From DASQUK01 sp046723645 (GTDB lineage: Bacteria > Actinomycetota > Acidimicrobiia > Acidimicrobiales > VFJN01): a stretch of DNA of 64,000 bases. The stretch is taken from the NCBI GenBank assembly GCA_046723645.1, contig JBKOUY010000044.1:1-64000 (forward strand), given 5' to 3'. Position numbers and translations under genes: made by a program. Below, piece by piece: positions 1 to 7,580 of the stretch. Within the stretch, counting starts at the first letter, position 1; each line of letters starts with the position of its first letter. The notes under the pieces are model-generated. The model had not been told where the DNA came from, made no database searches, and saw nothing but the letters and a program-made list of their open reading frames with translations.

Positions 1-2
1 AC

Positions 3-347
3 CTGTTCGCCGAGGTCGACGGCGCCATCCGCTCCGGCTTTGGCGGCGCCCCGGTGCTGGTGGTCGTCGCCGGCGACGGGCGCGACCGGACAACCCGCGC
101 CACGCTGCCGGCGTCGGTGTTCCCCGCCGTGCAGAACCTGCTCCTGGCGGCGAACGCCCTGGGGTACGGGTCCGCGCTCACCACCCTCACCACGGTCGCG
201 GCTGCCGAGCTGCGCGCCGTCGTCGAGCTGCCGGAGGGGCTCGAGCCAATGGCCGTCGTGCCCATCGGGCGCCCGGCCCGGGCGCTCGGCCCACCCCGGC
301 GCCTGCCCGCCGCCGACCGCACGTTCGTGGACCGCTACCAGGGCTGA
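3..347 (+). CDS. Nitroreductase family protein, C-terminal part
   Basis: The window opens inside this gene, so only about 114 C-terminal residues are present. The stretch ASVFPAVQNLLLAANALG followed by YGSALTT, then a late VVPIGRP, is the typical end of FMN- or F420-binding nitroreductases. In that family the segment closes the flavin pocket and the last strand swaps between the two subunits. Substrate cannot be inferred without the N-terminal half. The gene converges on the DNA glycosylase-like gene that follows, with about 60 bp between them. Confidence 0.8.
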   Translation: MFAEVDGAIRSGFGGAPVLVVVAGDGRDRTTRATLPASVFPAVQNLLLAANALGYGSALTTLTTVAAAELRAVVELPEGLEPMAVVPIGRPARALGPPRRLPAADRTFVDRYQG

Positions 348-407
348 CACCGACGCTTCCGGGCGCAGATCTGGTCGCTGAGCAACCAATCCTGCGCCAG
401 GACCGGG

Positions 408-1598
408 TCACGGAACCTGCCGACGCAACTCCGGCGCCAGGTCGCCCTTGCGGTCGACTGCCACGCCCTCGCCGAGGCCGAGCCACGCAGCCATCGCCGC
501 GAGCTCGGCCGCGAGCTCGGCGGCGACCCGGTCCCGGTCGGGCACGCCGTCCTCGGCCCATGCGGCCCTCACCCGGAGCACCCCGGCCCGGCGATCGGCC
601 TTGAGATCCACGCGGCCGACCAGCGCCTCCTCGAGAAGGAAGGGCAGCACGTAGTACCCATGTACGCGCTTGGAGGCCGGCGTGTAGATCTCGATGCGGT
701 ATGCGAAGTCCCACAGCCGCTCGGTCCGCTGGCGCTCCCAGACCAGGGAGTCGAACGGCGACAGGAGCGCCCGGGTCCGTAGCCGCCGCCGGGGAAGGTG
801 GGCCTCGGGATGCAGGTAGGCGGGCTGGCGCCAGCCCTCGACCCGGACCGGCACCAGCGACCCGTCGGCCGCCAGCTCGGCCAGCAGGGTGGTCGCCGCC
901 GGCACGTTGAGCCGGTAGTAGTCGGCCAGGTCGCGGGCGGTGCCGACGCCGTGGGCCCGGGCGGCCACGAGCAGGAGCTGGCGCCGGGCGTCGGCCTCGT
1001 CCGGCGTGGGTGCCGCCAGCACGTCGGCCGGGAGCCAGCGCTCCGGCAACAGGTAGGCCCGCGAGAAGCCGTTGCGCCGGACGGCCGTGACCTCGCCGGT
1101 GTGGAAGAGGTGCTCGACCACCCGCTTGCCCTCGCCCCAGCCCCACCAGCTCTCGGTGCGGGGCGACGCCCGGTGGACCTCGAGGTCGCCGATGACGACC
1201 GGGCCCCGCTCGGCCACCTCGGCGAGCGCCGCCGCCACCAGCTCGGGATTGTCGCGGGCCGCCCGGCGGACCCCGCCCCAGGCGTGCTCGCCCGCCATGC
1301 GCCAGCGCAGGAGCGGCTGGCGTTCGACGGGGTGGACGGACGCCTCGTGGCCCCAGTACTCGAACACCTCGCGGCTACCCCACAGCCACCGGCTCAGGGC
1401 GTCGCGGTCGTAGGGCCCGAGCCGGGCGAAGAAGACCAGCTCGTGGCTGCGGGCGACCACGTTGACCGAGTCGAGCTGCACCGTGGCCACCCGGTCGAGC
1501 ACCCGCCGGAACAGCCGCCGGTCCACCCGGCCGCGGGGACGGGGGTCGGTGAACCCCTGGGCAGCCAGCGCCACCCGCCGGGCGTCGCGGCGGCTCAT
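408..1598 (-). CDS. ycaQ: Winged-helix DNA glycosylase-like protein (AlkX/YcaQ family)
   Basis: 396 aa from the ATG at 1598. An open frame continues far upstream, but only antisense to the reductase gene, so it was not used. The family consists of winged-helix proteins, some of which are DNA glycosylases that unhook interstrand cross-links and excise bulky alkylated bases. The N-terminal motif VQLDSV places Gln41-Leu42-Asp43 where E. coli YcaQ has its catalytic Q-x-D. The following VVARSHELVFFARLG and the C-terminal LLSPFDSLVWERQR and RVHGYYVLPFLL are family signatures. The gene is divergent from the ferredoxin gene. Family placement is firm; the cross-link repair role is inferred from the motif. 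Confidence 0.85.
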   Translation of the reverse strand: MSRRDARRVALAAQGFTDPRPRGRVDRRLFRRVLDRVATVQLDSVNVVARSHELVFFARLGPYDRDALSRWLWGSREVFEYWGHEASVHPVERQPLLRWRMAGEHAWGGVRRAARDNPELVAAALAEVAERGPVVIGDLEVHRASPRTESWWGWGEGKRVVEHLFHTGEVTAVRRNGFSRAYLLPERWLPADVLAAPTPDEADARRQLLLVAARAHGVGTARDLADYYRLNVPAATTLLAELAADGSLVPVRVEGWRQPAYLHPEAHLPRRRLRTRALLSPFDSLVWERQRTERLWDFAYRIEIYTPASKRVHGYYVLPFLLEEALVGRVDLKADRRAGVLRVRAAWAEDGVPDRDRVAAELAAELAAMAAWLGLGEGVAVDRKGDLAPELRRQVP

Positions 1599-1703
1599 GT
1601 CGATGGCTGCGGTCACCGGCGAGCACGCTATCCGGGGGTTCGCCTGTGTTAGGGCTACGTTTGTTCGGTCCCCGAGAGACGAGCCAGATCGATAGGAGTG
1701 CCG

Positions 1704-1904
1704 ATGGGCTATCGCGTGGTGGTCGACTTCGACCTCTGTGAGAGCAACGCCCGGTGCATGGAGGTGGCGCCCGAAGTGTTCGAGGTCCGCGACGACGATT
1801 TCCTCTACGTGCTCGACGAGACGCCGCCCGACGAGCTCCGTCCCAAGGTCGAAGAGGCCGTGCGCCGCTGCCCCAAGGCTGCGATCTCCATCGTCGACAC
1901 GTGA
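1704..1904 (+). CDS. Small P450-type ferredoxin (3Fe-4S or 4Fe-4S)
   Basis: 66 aa. AGGAG at 1694-1698 sits 5 nt before the ATG at 1704, so that start is preferred over the in-frame GTG at 1698. Cysteines occur as C-x5-C in LCESNARCMEVAP and again in RRCPKAA. This is the pattern of the short actinobacterial ferredoxins that pass electrons to cytochromes P450. The normal fourth ligand position is Asn (CESN), which in this group usually means a 3Fe-4S cluster. The ferredoxin reductase gene follows 10 bp downstream, so the two form an electron-transfer operon. No P450 gene lies in the window, so the final acceptor is unknown. Confidence 0.9.
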   Translation: MGYRVVVDFDLCESNARCMEVAPEVFEVRDDDFLYVLDETPPDELRPKVEEAVRRCPKAAISIVDT

Positions 1905-1914
1905 CCCGACGAGG

Positions 1915-3180
1915 ATGAACGCCCGGTCGCCGGCCATCGTGGTGGTCGGTGCGTCCCTGGCCGGGCTGCGGGCGGCCGAGGAGCTGCGGTGCGAGGGCTT
2001 CGACGGCCGCATCACCGTGGTGGGCGACGAGGTGCACGCGCCGTACGACCGTCCGCCGCTCTCGAAGCAGGTGCTCGCCGGCCACTGGGAGGCCGACCGG
2101 CTGGCGCTGACGGTCGGAGGCGACGGCGACATCGATGCGCTGGACCTCGAGTGGCGGCTGGGCACACGGGCCAGCGGGCTCGACCTGCGCGCCCGCCAGG
2201 TGGTGCTGGCCGACGGCGAGCGGCTCGGTTTCGACGGGCTGGTGATCGCCACCGGCGCCACCCCCCGCCGCCTGCCGGGCAGCGAGGGCCTGGCCGGGGT
2301 CCACACCCTGCGGACGCTGGACGACTGCCTGGCGGTACGGGCGGAGGTCGACGCCGGCGCCCGGCGCCTCGTGGTGGTGGGAGCCGGCTTCATCGGCGCC
2401 GAGGTGGCCGCGACCTGCCGAACCCGGGGACTCGACGTGACCATCCTCGAGGCGCTGCCGGTGCCGTTGGGCGCGGCGCTGGGGGACGAGATGGGTGCGG
2501 TGCTGGCCGACATCCACCGCGACCACGGCGTCGACGTGCGGCTCGGGACCGCCGTCGCCGGCCTCGACGGGGGCGGCGACGGCCGGGTCGAGCGGGTCCG
2601 GCTGGCGGACGGCGGGACCATCGGGGCCGACCTGGTGGTGGTCGGCATCGGCGTCGTCCCAAACACCGGGTGGCTCGAGGGCTCGGGCCTGACCCTGGAC
2701 GACGGGGTCGTGTGCGACGCCACCACACTGGCGGCCCCGGGGGTGGTGGGAGCCGGCGACGTGGCCCGCTGGCCCAGCCGGCGCTTCGGCGAGCTGATGA
2801 GGGTCGAGCACTGGGACAACGCCATCAGCATGGGCGCCCACGCCGCCCGGCGGCTCCTGGCCTGGCTCGACGGCGAGGCCGCCGGCGGCGGCAGTACCCG
2901 GCGGGCGGAGCCGTACGACCCGGTGCCCTGGTTCTGGTCGGACCAGTACGACCGGAAGATCCAGCTGGCCGGGCGCTCGGCCGGGGCCGACGAGGTGCGG
3001 GTCGTCGACGGGTCCACCGACGAGCGCCGCTTCGTCGCCCTCTACCGGCGCGGCGACCATGTGGTGGGGGCGCTGGCGATGAACCGGCCGCGCCAGCTCC
3101 TGGCCTACCAGCGGCTCATCGAGCGCAGCGCCACGTGGGCCGAGGCTGTCGCGGCCGCCACCGACCCCCCGAGGCAATAG
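1915..3180 (+). CDS. FAD-dependent ferredoxin reductase
   Basis: 421 aa from ATG 1915, in the pyridine nucleotide-disulfide oxidoreductase fold of rhodocoxin/putidaredoxin reductases. IVVVGASLAGLRAAEELR at the N terminus is the FAD dinucleotide fold. LVVVGAGFIGAEVAATC near residue 145 is the NAD(P)H fold. A late GAGDVARW followed by EHWDNA is the second FAD motif. It should move electrons from NAD(P)H to the ferredoxin just upstream. The last codons (CGA GGC-type context ending AGG CAA TAG) lie inside the first unit of the 95-bp repeat, so the repeat supplies the final Arg-Gln and the stop. No redox-active disulfide is expected in this subfamily, and none is seen. Confidence 0.93.
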   Translation: MNARSPAIVVVGASLAGLRAAEELRCEGFDGRITVVGDEVHAPYDRPPLSKQVLAGHWEADRLALTVGGDGDIDALDLEWRLGTRASGLDLRARQVVLADGERLGFDGLVIATGATPRRLPGSEGLAGVHTLRTLDDCLAVRAEVDAGARRLVVVGAGFIGAEVAATCRTRGLDVTILEALPVPLGAALGDEMGAVLADIHRDHGVDVRLGTAVAGLDGGGDGRVERVRLADGGTIGADLVVVGIGVVPNTGWLEGSGLTLDDGVVCDATTLAAPGVVGAGDVARWPSRRFGELMRVEHWDNAISMGAHAARRLLAWLDGEAAGGGSTRRAEPYDPVPWFWSDQYDRKIQLAGRSAGADEVRVVDGSTDERRFVALYRRGDHVVGALAMNRPRQLLAYQRLIERSATWAEAVAAATDPPRQ

Positions 3181-3265
3181 CGCTCGCCGCCGTGGGCCCG
3201 AGGCAATAGCGCACGGACACCGTTCGCCATTGCCTCCGGATTCGTTCGCCGTTCGTTATTGCCTC
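3171..3265. repeat. 95-bp mosaic palindromic repeat, copy 1
   Basis: Four related 17-mers: two direct (3171-3187 and 3200-3216, type GAGGCAATAGCGCACGG) and two inverted (3220-3236 CCGTTCGCCATTGCCTC and 3249-3265 CCGTTCGTTATTGCCTC). Start-to-start offsets are 29, 20 and 29 bp, exactly as in the copies at 39954 and 62106. The inner pair forms a 17-bp hairpin with a 3-nt loop, and the outer pair can extend it. It lies between two convergent genes and provides the stop codon of both. Role unknown; a bidirectional terminator, a REP-like element or a protein-binding site are all possible. Confidence 0.9.
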
Positions 3266-4029
3266 GCAACGACCCCCGGCACCGGGACCGCCAGGCACCA
3301 GGCGACGGCGTCGCAGATGGGCTCCAGCCCCCGGGTGCCGTACGCGTGGCCCATGCCCGTCACCAAGTCGAGGCGGCGGTGCCCGGGCGCAGCGTCGTGC
3401 AGCACCTGCGCCTCGCTCGTCGGCATGAACCGGTCGTCACGGCCGTGGACGACCGCCAGCGGGACCGTCAACCGGGCGGCAAGCGCGTCGGGCGGCTCGG
3501 GCCAGACCCAGCGCCGGTCGAGCCGGACGCCGCGCCGGCGTGCGAGCGACCGACCGAGCCGGGTGCGGGTGAGCGCCGCTGCCACCGCGGTACGTGGCGT
3601 CGTCAGGCGCCATTGGGCCGGCGCGCTCACAGTCACGACGCCGGCGATGTCGCGGTCGTTGCCCTCGGGCACGCCCACGGCGTAGCGCAGCACGGCGATC
3701 GCGCCCAGGGACGCGCCGACGAGCACCACCCGGGGCGCCCGCTCCCTGGCGGCGACGACGGCGGCCGCGACGTCGAGCCGCTCGAGGTCGCCCAGCGTGC
3801 ACAGCCCCTCGGACTCGCCGTGTCCCCGCATGTCGTAGGTGATCACGGCATGGCCGTCGGCCCGCAGCTCGTGGGCCATGGCGACCACGGTGGCGTCGTG
3901 ACGACGGCCGCCGAACCCGTGGACGAGGACGACGGCCGATGCGGCCGGCTCCGGCGTGAGCCAGGCGTCCGCGACCAGCTCCAGGCCGTCGGTGGTCCGC
4001 AGCACCAGCGGCTGGACGTCGCGTGGCAC
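3256..4029 (-). CDS. Alpha/beta hydrolase
   Basis: 257 aa. The oxyanion-hole loop HGFGG is near residue 37, the nucleophile elbow GASLG has Ser107, the acid is in VVHGRDDRF, and the His is in VTGMGHAYG. A complete catalytic triad is therefore visible. YDMRGHGESEG is the motif of small-molecule esterases, lipases and haloperoxidase-like hydrolases. No signal peptide, so it is cytoplasmic. The final residues Arg-Gln and the TAA stop are encoded by the last unit of the 95-bp repeat, on the opposite strand from the reductase that ends in the same element. Substrate cannot be assigned. Confidence 0.9.
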   Translation of the reverse strand: MPRDVQPLVLRTTDGLELVADAWLTPEPAASAVVLVHGFGGRRHDATVVAMAHELRADGHAVITYDMRGHGESEGLCTLGDLERLDVAAAVVAARERAPRVVLVGASLGAIAVLRYAVGVPEGNDRDIAGVVTVSAPAQWRLTTPRTAVAAALTRTRLGRSLARRRGVRLDRRWVWPEPPDALAARLTVPLAVVHGRDDRFMPTSEAQVLHDAAPGHRRLDLVTGMGHAYGTRGLEPICDAVAWCLAVPVPGVVARQ

Positions 4030-4045
4030 GAGTGAACGCCTGTCC

Positions 4046-4684
4046 CTACGAGCGCCAGTGGATCGCGATGCCGTGGTTGCGCATCGACAGCTTGAAGTAC
4101 AGGGTCGACAGCCCGACCGCGGCGATCGTCAGCCCCCAGGAGGTCACGCTCTTGGCGAGCACGTACGTCCCGACCGGTTGGGTGATGAGCAGCCACACGC
4201 TCAGGGCGGCGTTTGTGAGCTGAACGAAGGCCCACAGCACGGTGATGCGGGCGAAGAAGCGGCGCACCGGCGGCGAGCCGATGAACGTGGCCGGCAGCGG
4301 GCAGAAGTCCCCCGCCAGGCGTTCGGCGATCGGTCGGCCGGCGGGCACCGAGGCGAGGAACACGCCGGCGATCAACACGGTGGTGAGCGTCGGCTGCAGG
4401 AAGTAGACGAAGACGCTGCCCGACAGCGCCGCCACCACGGTGCGGGCGGTGAGGCCGATGGCGCCGAGGACCAGCAGCCCGGGGACGGGGTGGCCCACGA
4501 CGAGGCGCCGGATGATCGCGGTGTACGACCAGACCAGCGCCGCGATCAATCCGCCCCACACGCCGACGAGCCACAACGCCGCGTAGAACACCAGCAGCGG
4601 CACGACCGTCGCCTCGACGAGGTTGGGGAGTGCGTGTCGGGCAAGGGCGCGCAGGCGCGGAATCTCAAGCGGCGGATGGTGCAT
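4046..4684 (-). CDS. Conserved polytopic membrane protein (VC0807/DUF3159-like)
   Basis: 212 aa with about five or six hydrophobic spans. The first is TVVPLLVFYAALWLVGVWGG; later ones are around VLGAIGLTARTVVAAL, LTTVLIAGVFLA, and two near the C terminus. The architecture matches the small VC0807/DUF3159-like membrane proteins, which have no agreed biochemical role. It sits 16 bp upstream of the alpha/beta hydrolase on the same strand and is probably cotranscribed with it. The family assignment is from general pattern only. Confidence 0.75.
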   Translation of the reverse strand: MHHPPLEIPRLRALARHALPNLVEATVVPLLVFYAALWLVGVWGGLIAALVWSYTAIIRRLVVGHPVPGLLVLGAIGLTARTVVAALSGSVFVYFLQPTLTTVLIAGVFLASVPAGRPIAERLAGDFCPLPATFIGSPPVRRFFARITVLWAFVQLTNAALSVWLLITQPVGTYVLAKSVTSWGLTIAAVGLSTLYFKLSMRNHGIAIHWRS

Positions 4685-4858
4685 TCGATAGTCGTCGATT
4701 CGCGTTCACGGCCGGTCCACAGCTTGCGACCACCACGGTCACTCCGGCCGGGATCAGTGCATGATGCTGGCGCACAAGGCCCATTCGAAGCAAGGCGGGT
4801 GCCCGGATCCGTCCGGTCCGAGCGCCACCCCCTCTCTACGCGCGGCGGTGCCCTGCAG

Positions 4859-7513
4859 TTACCCGCTCAGGTAGGCGGCGAACCGCGCCGATTCCCGCTC
4901 CGCCAGCGCCACGGTCACCCACATGCGCTCGACGTGCTGGCGGACCTGCAGGGCGCCCTGGGGGACCGGGTTTTCGGCGACGAACGCCTCGGCCCGCTCC
5001 GCCAGTGCGCGGTCCCGCACCGCTCGTATGCCGGAGAGCAGCCGGGAGATGCTGTTGGCCGGGAAGCGCCCGGTGATCTCCGACCAGTGCTCCGTGATGA
5101 AGTCGAACGCGTCGGCGCCGTTGTCGCGATTGCTCAGCGCTTCCCGTAGCAGGTAGGGCGCATCCTGCGTGCGCACCGCGCCGGACACCGCCACGTCGAG
5201 GGTGCGCCGGAAGCATGACGGCTTCCGGAAGCGGGACAGCGCCAGGAGCAGGCGCTCGCGGTCCTGCGGATTGTCCGATGCCCGGAACCGCTCGACCAGG
5301 CCCTCGTGCAGGGCCTCGTCGCCGAAGGTGGCGCAGACCACCAGTGCGGCCGCCGCCAGGCTGGGGTCGACACCGCGCGGGTCGGCGAGGTACGCCTCCA
5401 GCAACTCGGCCGACCGGTCGCGGGCGGCGCCGTCGTCACCGAGCAGCGCCGCGGTCTGCAGGAGCAGGCCCCTCAGCGAGCGGGTGCGGTCGTCGTCGCT
5501 CTCGGGATCGGCGTCGGGGCCGAGCCGGGCACGGGCGGGGCCGACCAGCGTGGCGACCCGCGTGTGCAGCCGCTGGGCGGCGTCGTCGTCCACCAGGCGA
5601 TCGAGCTGGCCCAGTCCTCCGACGATTCGCTCCCACACCGACCGATCGGACTCGTCCACGAAGCGCTCGGCCGACTCCACGAACGACGACGCAGGGGTGA
5701 CCGCGGCCAGCACCAACGCCCAGGCGTCGTCGACCAGCGTGTAGCGCTCCAGCGGGGTCAGCTCGCCGAGGTGATCCAGCAGCGCGCGGAGCAGCGACCC
5801 GTCGTAGCGCACCCGGTAGAAGCCGTGGGCACCGGCGTTGGCGTTGACCCACGACGTGCCCGCCGGACGCTCGATCTCGAGTGCCTCGCCGTCGAGCAGC
5901 GCCCGGTCGAGGGTGGCCGTGGCGTCGCTGCAGCTCTCCACCGCCAGCGGCACGGACCAGGGGCCGTCACCGTCGGAGCGGCCGGCTTCGCCCGCCCGCT
6001 CGCCGGTCGCGTAGCGGAAGCGCCGCTGGGACAGGCGCAGCGCCGACGTCTCGCCGGAGGCGGCCTCGACGCCGATCTCCGGGAAGCCGCCGTGGAAGAT
6101 CCAGCTCTCGGCGATGCGCCGCACGGGCTCGCCGGTCTCGGCCTCGAGGGCGTCCCAGAGGTCCGACGTCTCGGTGTTGCCGTACTGGTGGCGGGCCATG
6201 TAGCGGCGGATGCCGGCGCGGAAGCGGTCGGGCCCGAGGTGCTGCTCGAGCATACGGACGACCGACGCCCCCTTCTCGTACGTGAGGACGTCGAACATGC
6301 CGTCGGCGTCGGCCGGCGAGACCACCGGGTACTCGATCGGCCGGGTGGCCTCGAGGGCATCGGTGTCGAAGGCCGCGGAACGGGACAGCCCGAAGTCGAC
6401 CCAGCGCTGCCAGTCGGGACGGAAGGCGTCGGTGCACGTCATCTCCATGAAGGTGGCGAACGCCTCGTTGAGCCAGATGCCGTTCCACCACTTCATCGTC
6501 ACCAGGTCGCCGAACCACATGTGCGCGATCTCGTGGCCGATGACGTCGACCACCGCCTGCAGCTCGGCCTGCGTCGATGTCTCCGGGTCGACCAGCACGT
6601 AGCGCTCCCGGAACGTGACGCAGCCCAGGTTCTCCATGGCGCCGAAGGCGAAGTCGGGGATGGCGACGAGGTCGAGCTTGTCGCCCGGGTAGACGATGCC
6701 GAACCAGTCGCTGAGGAAGCGCAGGGCGAACGCGCCCACCTCGAGCGCGTACCCGGCGAGATGCTCCTTGCCGATCGGGCACACGACCCGCAGCGGCTTG
6801 CCGTCGACGTCGACCGGATCGGTCGCCACCAGCGGCCCGACCACGAACGCGACCAGGTAGGTGGACATGGGCATCGTGTCCGCGAAGCGGACGGCGACCT
6901 TCGTCCCGCCGCCTGCCGTCTCGCCGACCGGCGTGCGCTCGAGCTCGGCGGCGTTGGAGATCGCCAGCAGGTCGTCGGGCACGACGAGGGTCACACCGAA
7001 GACGGCCTTGGCGTCGGGCTCGTCCCAGCAGGGGAACGCACGCCGCGCGTCGGTGGCCTCCATCTGGGTGACGGCGAGGACCCGCTCCACGCCCTGGTCG
7101 TCGACGAACGTCGAGCGGTAGAAGCCGCGCAGCCGGTCGTTGAGGACACCTCGGAACTGCAGGCGCAGCGTGGCGGGCCCGACCGGGAGCGGGCGCTCGA
7201 AGGCGAGCGTGGCCCGCTCGGTCTCCTCGTCGAGGGCGACCTTCGCCACCAGAGGCTCGCCGCCCGGCACCCCATCGGCCTCGATCTCGACGGTCGCCTC
7301 GTCGATCTCGATCTCGACGGCGTTGAGCACCACCTCGCTCGTCTCGGTGACCACATCGACCGCAACGGTCTCGTGGCCGGCGAAGGTGGCCGCCTCGAGA
7401 TCGGGCTCGAGAGTCAGGTCGTAGCGGCGGGGCAGGACCGTGCGGGGGAGCCGGTAGGGATTGGCCCCGGGATCGTGGGTGTCGACCGGGGCTGCGGGGA
7501 TCTGCTCGGGCAC
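4859..7513 (-). CDS. pepN: Aminopeptidase N (M1 zinc metallopeptidase)
   Basis: 884 aa from GTG 7513, the usual length. The exopeptidase motif GAMENLG binds the substrate amino terminus. The zinc motif HEIAHMWFGD plus NEAFATF further on gives the HExxH-x18-E signature. The N-terminal saddle domain begins PYRLPRTVLPRRYDLTLEPD, and the long helical C-terminal domain is intact. It removes N-terminal residues from peptides in the cytoplasm. A TAGCGT box at 7522-7527 (minus strand) lies 8 nt before GTG, which supports this start as leaderless. It is divergent from the PfkB kinase with only 67 bp between start codons. Confidence 0.96.
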   Translation of the reverse strand: MPEQIPAAPVDTHDPGANPYRLPRTVLPRRYDLTLEPDLEAATFAGHETVAVDVVTETSEVVLNAVEIEIDEATVEIEADGVPGGEPLVAKVALDEETERATLAFERPLPVGPATLRLQFRGVLNDRLRGFYRSTFVDDQGVERVLAVTQMEATDARRAFPCWDEPDAKAVFGVTLVVPDDLLAISNAAELERTPVGETAGGGTKVAVRFADTMPMSTYLVAFVVGPLVATDPVDVDGKPLRVVCPIGKEHLAGYALEVGAFALRFLSDWFGIVYPGDKLDLVAIPDFAFGAMENLGCVTFRERYVLVDPETSTQAELQAVVDVIGHEIAHMWFGDLVTMKWWNGIWLNEAFATFMEMTCTDAFRPDWQRWVDFGLSRSAAFDTDALEATRPIEYPVVSPADADGMFDVLTYEKGASVVRMLEQHLGPDRFRAGIRRYMARHQYGNTETSDLWDALEAETGEPVRRIAESWIFHGGFPEIGVEAASGETSALRLSQRRFRYATGERAGEAGRSDGDGPWSVPLAVESCSDATATLDRALLDGEALEIERPAGTSWVNANAGAHGFYRVRYDGSLLRALLDHLGELTPLERYTLVDDAWALVLAAVTPASSFVESAERFVDESDRSVWERIVGGLGQLDRLVDDDAAQRLHTRVATLVGPARARLGPDADPESDDDRTRSLRGLLLQTAALLGDDGAARDRSAELLEAYLADPRGVDPSLAAAALVVCATFGDEALHEGLVERFRASDNPQDRERLLLALSRFRKPSCFRRTLDVAVSGAVRTQDAPYLLREALSNRDNGADAFDFITEHWSEITGRFPANSISRLLSGIRAVRDRALAERAEAFVAENPVPQGALQVRQHVERMWVTVALAERESARFAAYLSG

Positions 7514-7521
7514 GGCACGCC

Positions 7522-7527
7522 ACGCTA
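7522..7527 (-). promoter_or_regulatory. Leaderless -10 box of pepN
   Basis: TAGCGT on the minus strand, 8 nt before the GTG at 7513. This spacing puts the transcription start at about the start codon. It is one of a set of TANNNT boxes at this distance across the window. Confidence 0.55.
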
Positions 7528-7566
7528 CCCACCGCCTGCGATCCCCGGCGCCGGCACCCGCAGGGC

Positions 7567-7572
7567 TAGCCT
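7567..7572 (+). promoter_or_regulatory. Leaderless -10 box of PfkB kinase gene
   Basis: TAGCCT followed by 8 nt and GTG 7581, with no Shine-Dalgarno sequence. The identical TAGCCT at the same spacing precedes ychF. Confidence 0.6.
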
Positions 7573-7580
7573 CTCTCGCC

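Noticed and set aside
1599..3017. Long open frame extending the glycosylase-like gene far upstream on the minus strand
   Set aside because: It is antisense to the well-supported ferredoxin and reductase genes and is Pro/Ser/Arg-rich, a typical shadow of high-GC coding DNA.
3171..3265. CRISPR-like array because of about 29-bp periodicity
   Set aside because: Units alternate direction, there are only four, the spacers are 12 bp or less, and no cas gene is present.
4685..4858. A regulatory or repeat element before the pepN stop
   Set aside because: The 174 bp show no palindrome or repeat beyond chance and no coding frame.
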